DNA of 13,934 bases from Cellvibrionaceae bacterium (lineage in GTDB: Bacteria > Pseudomonadota > Gammaproteobacteria > Pseudomonadales > Cellvibrionaceae), in the NCBI GenBank assembly GCA_021151525.1, contig JAGKXD010000101.1:1-13934 (forward strand), given 5' to 3'. This document shows positions 13,427 through 13,934 of the stretch, one piece after another. The notes under the pieces are model-generated. The model saw only the letters and a program-made list of their open reading frames with translations. It was not told the DNA's origin and did no database searches. Made by a program: the position numbers and the translations under genes. Within the stretch, counting starts at the first letter, position 1. Every line of letters begins with the position of its first letter.

Positions 13427-13934
13427 AAGCTGGCCAGGGTGACGGGCGTTAGCCTGTTCCTCAGCCCTGTGCAGGATTTGCGCTCGGGCGGACGTTCGGC
13501 CAACGCCAACTTCCAGTACACGCTGAAGTCCGATAACCAGGCCGACCTGAAAAAATGGGCGACCCGGCTTGCGGAAGCCATGAAGAGCCAGAAGTCGCTG
13601 ATCGACGTTGACTCCGACCAGGCCGACAACGGCGTCGAAACCTTCGTCACCATCGACAAGCAAAGTGCATCGCGTCTCGGCGTGTCGACCAAGGATATCG
13701 ACAATGCGCTGTACAACAGCTTCGGCCAGCGCCAGGTGGCGACCATCTACGATGAACTGAACCAGTATCACGTCATCATGGAAGTACCGCGCTGGTACGC
13801 CAAGAGCCCGGAAGCGCTGAACGATGTGTATGTGCCGGCCAAGGGCTTGCCGTCACCGACGGCCGCCAATCCGACCGGCGCGCCGACATCCAGTAGCGGC
13901 ACGGCGGCCAATGTGGCTGCGCCGGCGGTGAAGG
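13415..13934 (+). CDS. Fragment of RND efflux pump inner-membrane subunit (MdtB/MdtC-like)
   Basis: 173 complete codons, open at the right edge. The sequence matches the second periplasmic porter region of MdtB/MdtC-type RND transporters: RLRPKLARVTG, LSPVQDLRSGGRSANANFQYTL, DVDSDQADNGVETFVTIDK, RLGVSTKDIDNALYNSFGQRQVATIYDELNQYHVIMEV. In a full-length pump of ~1,040-1,080 residues this lies at roughly 640-820, so everything before it, including the first group of membrane helices, is absent. A Ser/Thr/Ala-rich insertion (SPTAANPTGAPTSSSG) follows near the end. It has no start codon or ribosome site of its own. Glutamine codons are 8 CAG to 1 CAA, against 3 CAG to 10 CAA in the hydratase part. 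The codon style and insertion suggest a betaproteobacterial source (inference). Confidence 0.85.

Noticed and set aside
13309..13771. Two overlapping minus-strand ORFs (145 and 134 codons)
   Set aside because: They lie antisense to the hydratase/RND frame and cross the chimeric joint, so they cannot be real genes.
12737..13934. A genuine novel hydratase-RND pump fusion protein
   Set aside because: Both partners are cut inside conserved domains, and codon use changes near the joint. A chimera explains this better.

Overview
The window looks like chromosomal DNA of a gammaproteobacterium of the Cellvibrio type (Pseudomonadales/Cellvibrionales). Three things point there. The block lptM-lysA-dapF-DUF484 has the gene order known from Pseudomonas and relatives. 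OxyR and RecG are close neighbours, as in Pseudomonas. A lipoprotein-type esterase of the pectin-side-chain acetylesterase type sits next to a membrane-bound AraC regulator, which suits a plant-polysaccharide degrader. The genus is inferred from gene content only.

Layout. Minus strand, 4685 down to 87: a seven-helix membrane protein with an AraC-type DNA-binding tail, then lptM (small lipoprotein of LPS-transporter assembly), lysA and dapF (last steps of meso-diaminopimelate and lysine synthesis) and a DUF484 gene. Two dispersed palindromic repeats interrupt the operon, at 1729-1840 and 831-867. A 332-base gap (4686-5017) separates the AraC gene from a divergent SGNH/CE12-type esterase (5018-5818). 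This gap contains a 17-codon ORF with a good ribosome site, a strong intrinsic terminator and a competing hairpin, which together look like a translational attenuator. The esterase converges on a minus-strand SDR-type epimerase/reductase (5991-6851), with hairpin-rich repeats between them. A 32-bp inverted repeat follows.

Plus strand, 7040 to 12605: oxyR (both redox cysteines at the E. coli positions 199 and 208), a secreted Sel1-repeat protein, recG, and a fused YbaK-like deacylase/HDOD signalling protein closed by a clear terminator. From 12737 a 2-keto-4-pentenoate hydratase-family gene starts normally. At about 13412-13417 it switches, in frame, into the periplasmic domain of an RND efflux pump (MdtB/MdtC-like) and runs off the end of the window. 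The last ~520 bases have different codon use. I read this as a chimeric junction (misassembly, or less likely a recombination scar), not a real fusion gene.

Most of the window is ordinary housekeeping sequence. The two observations most worth checking are the attenuator-like leader before the esterase and the chimeric right end. I found no CRISPR array, tRNA, rRNA, insertion sequence or phage gene.
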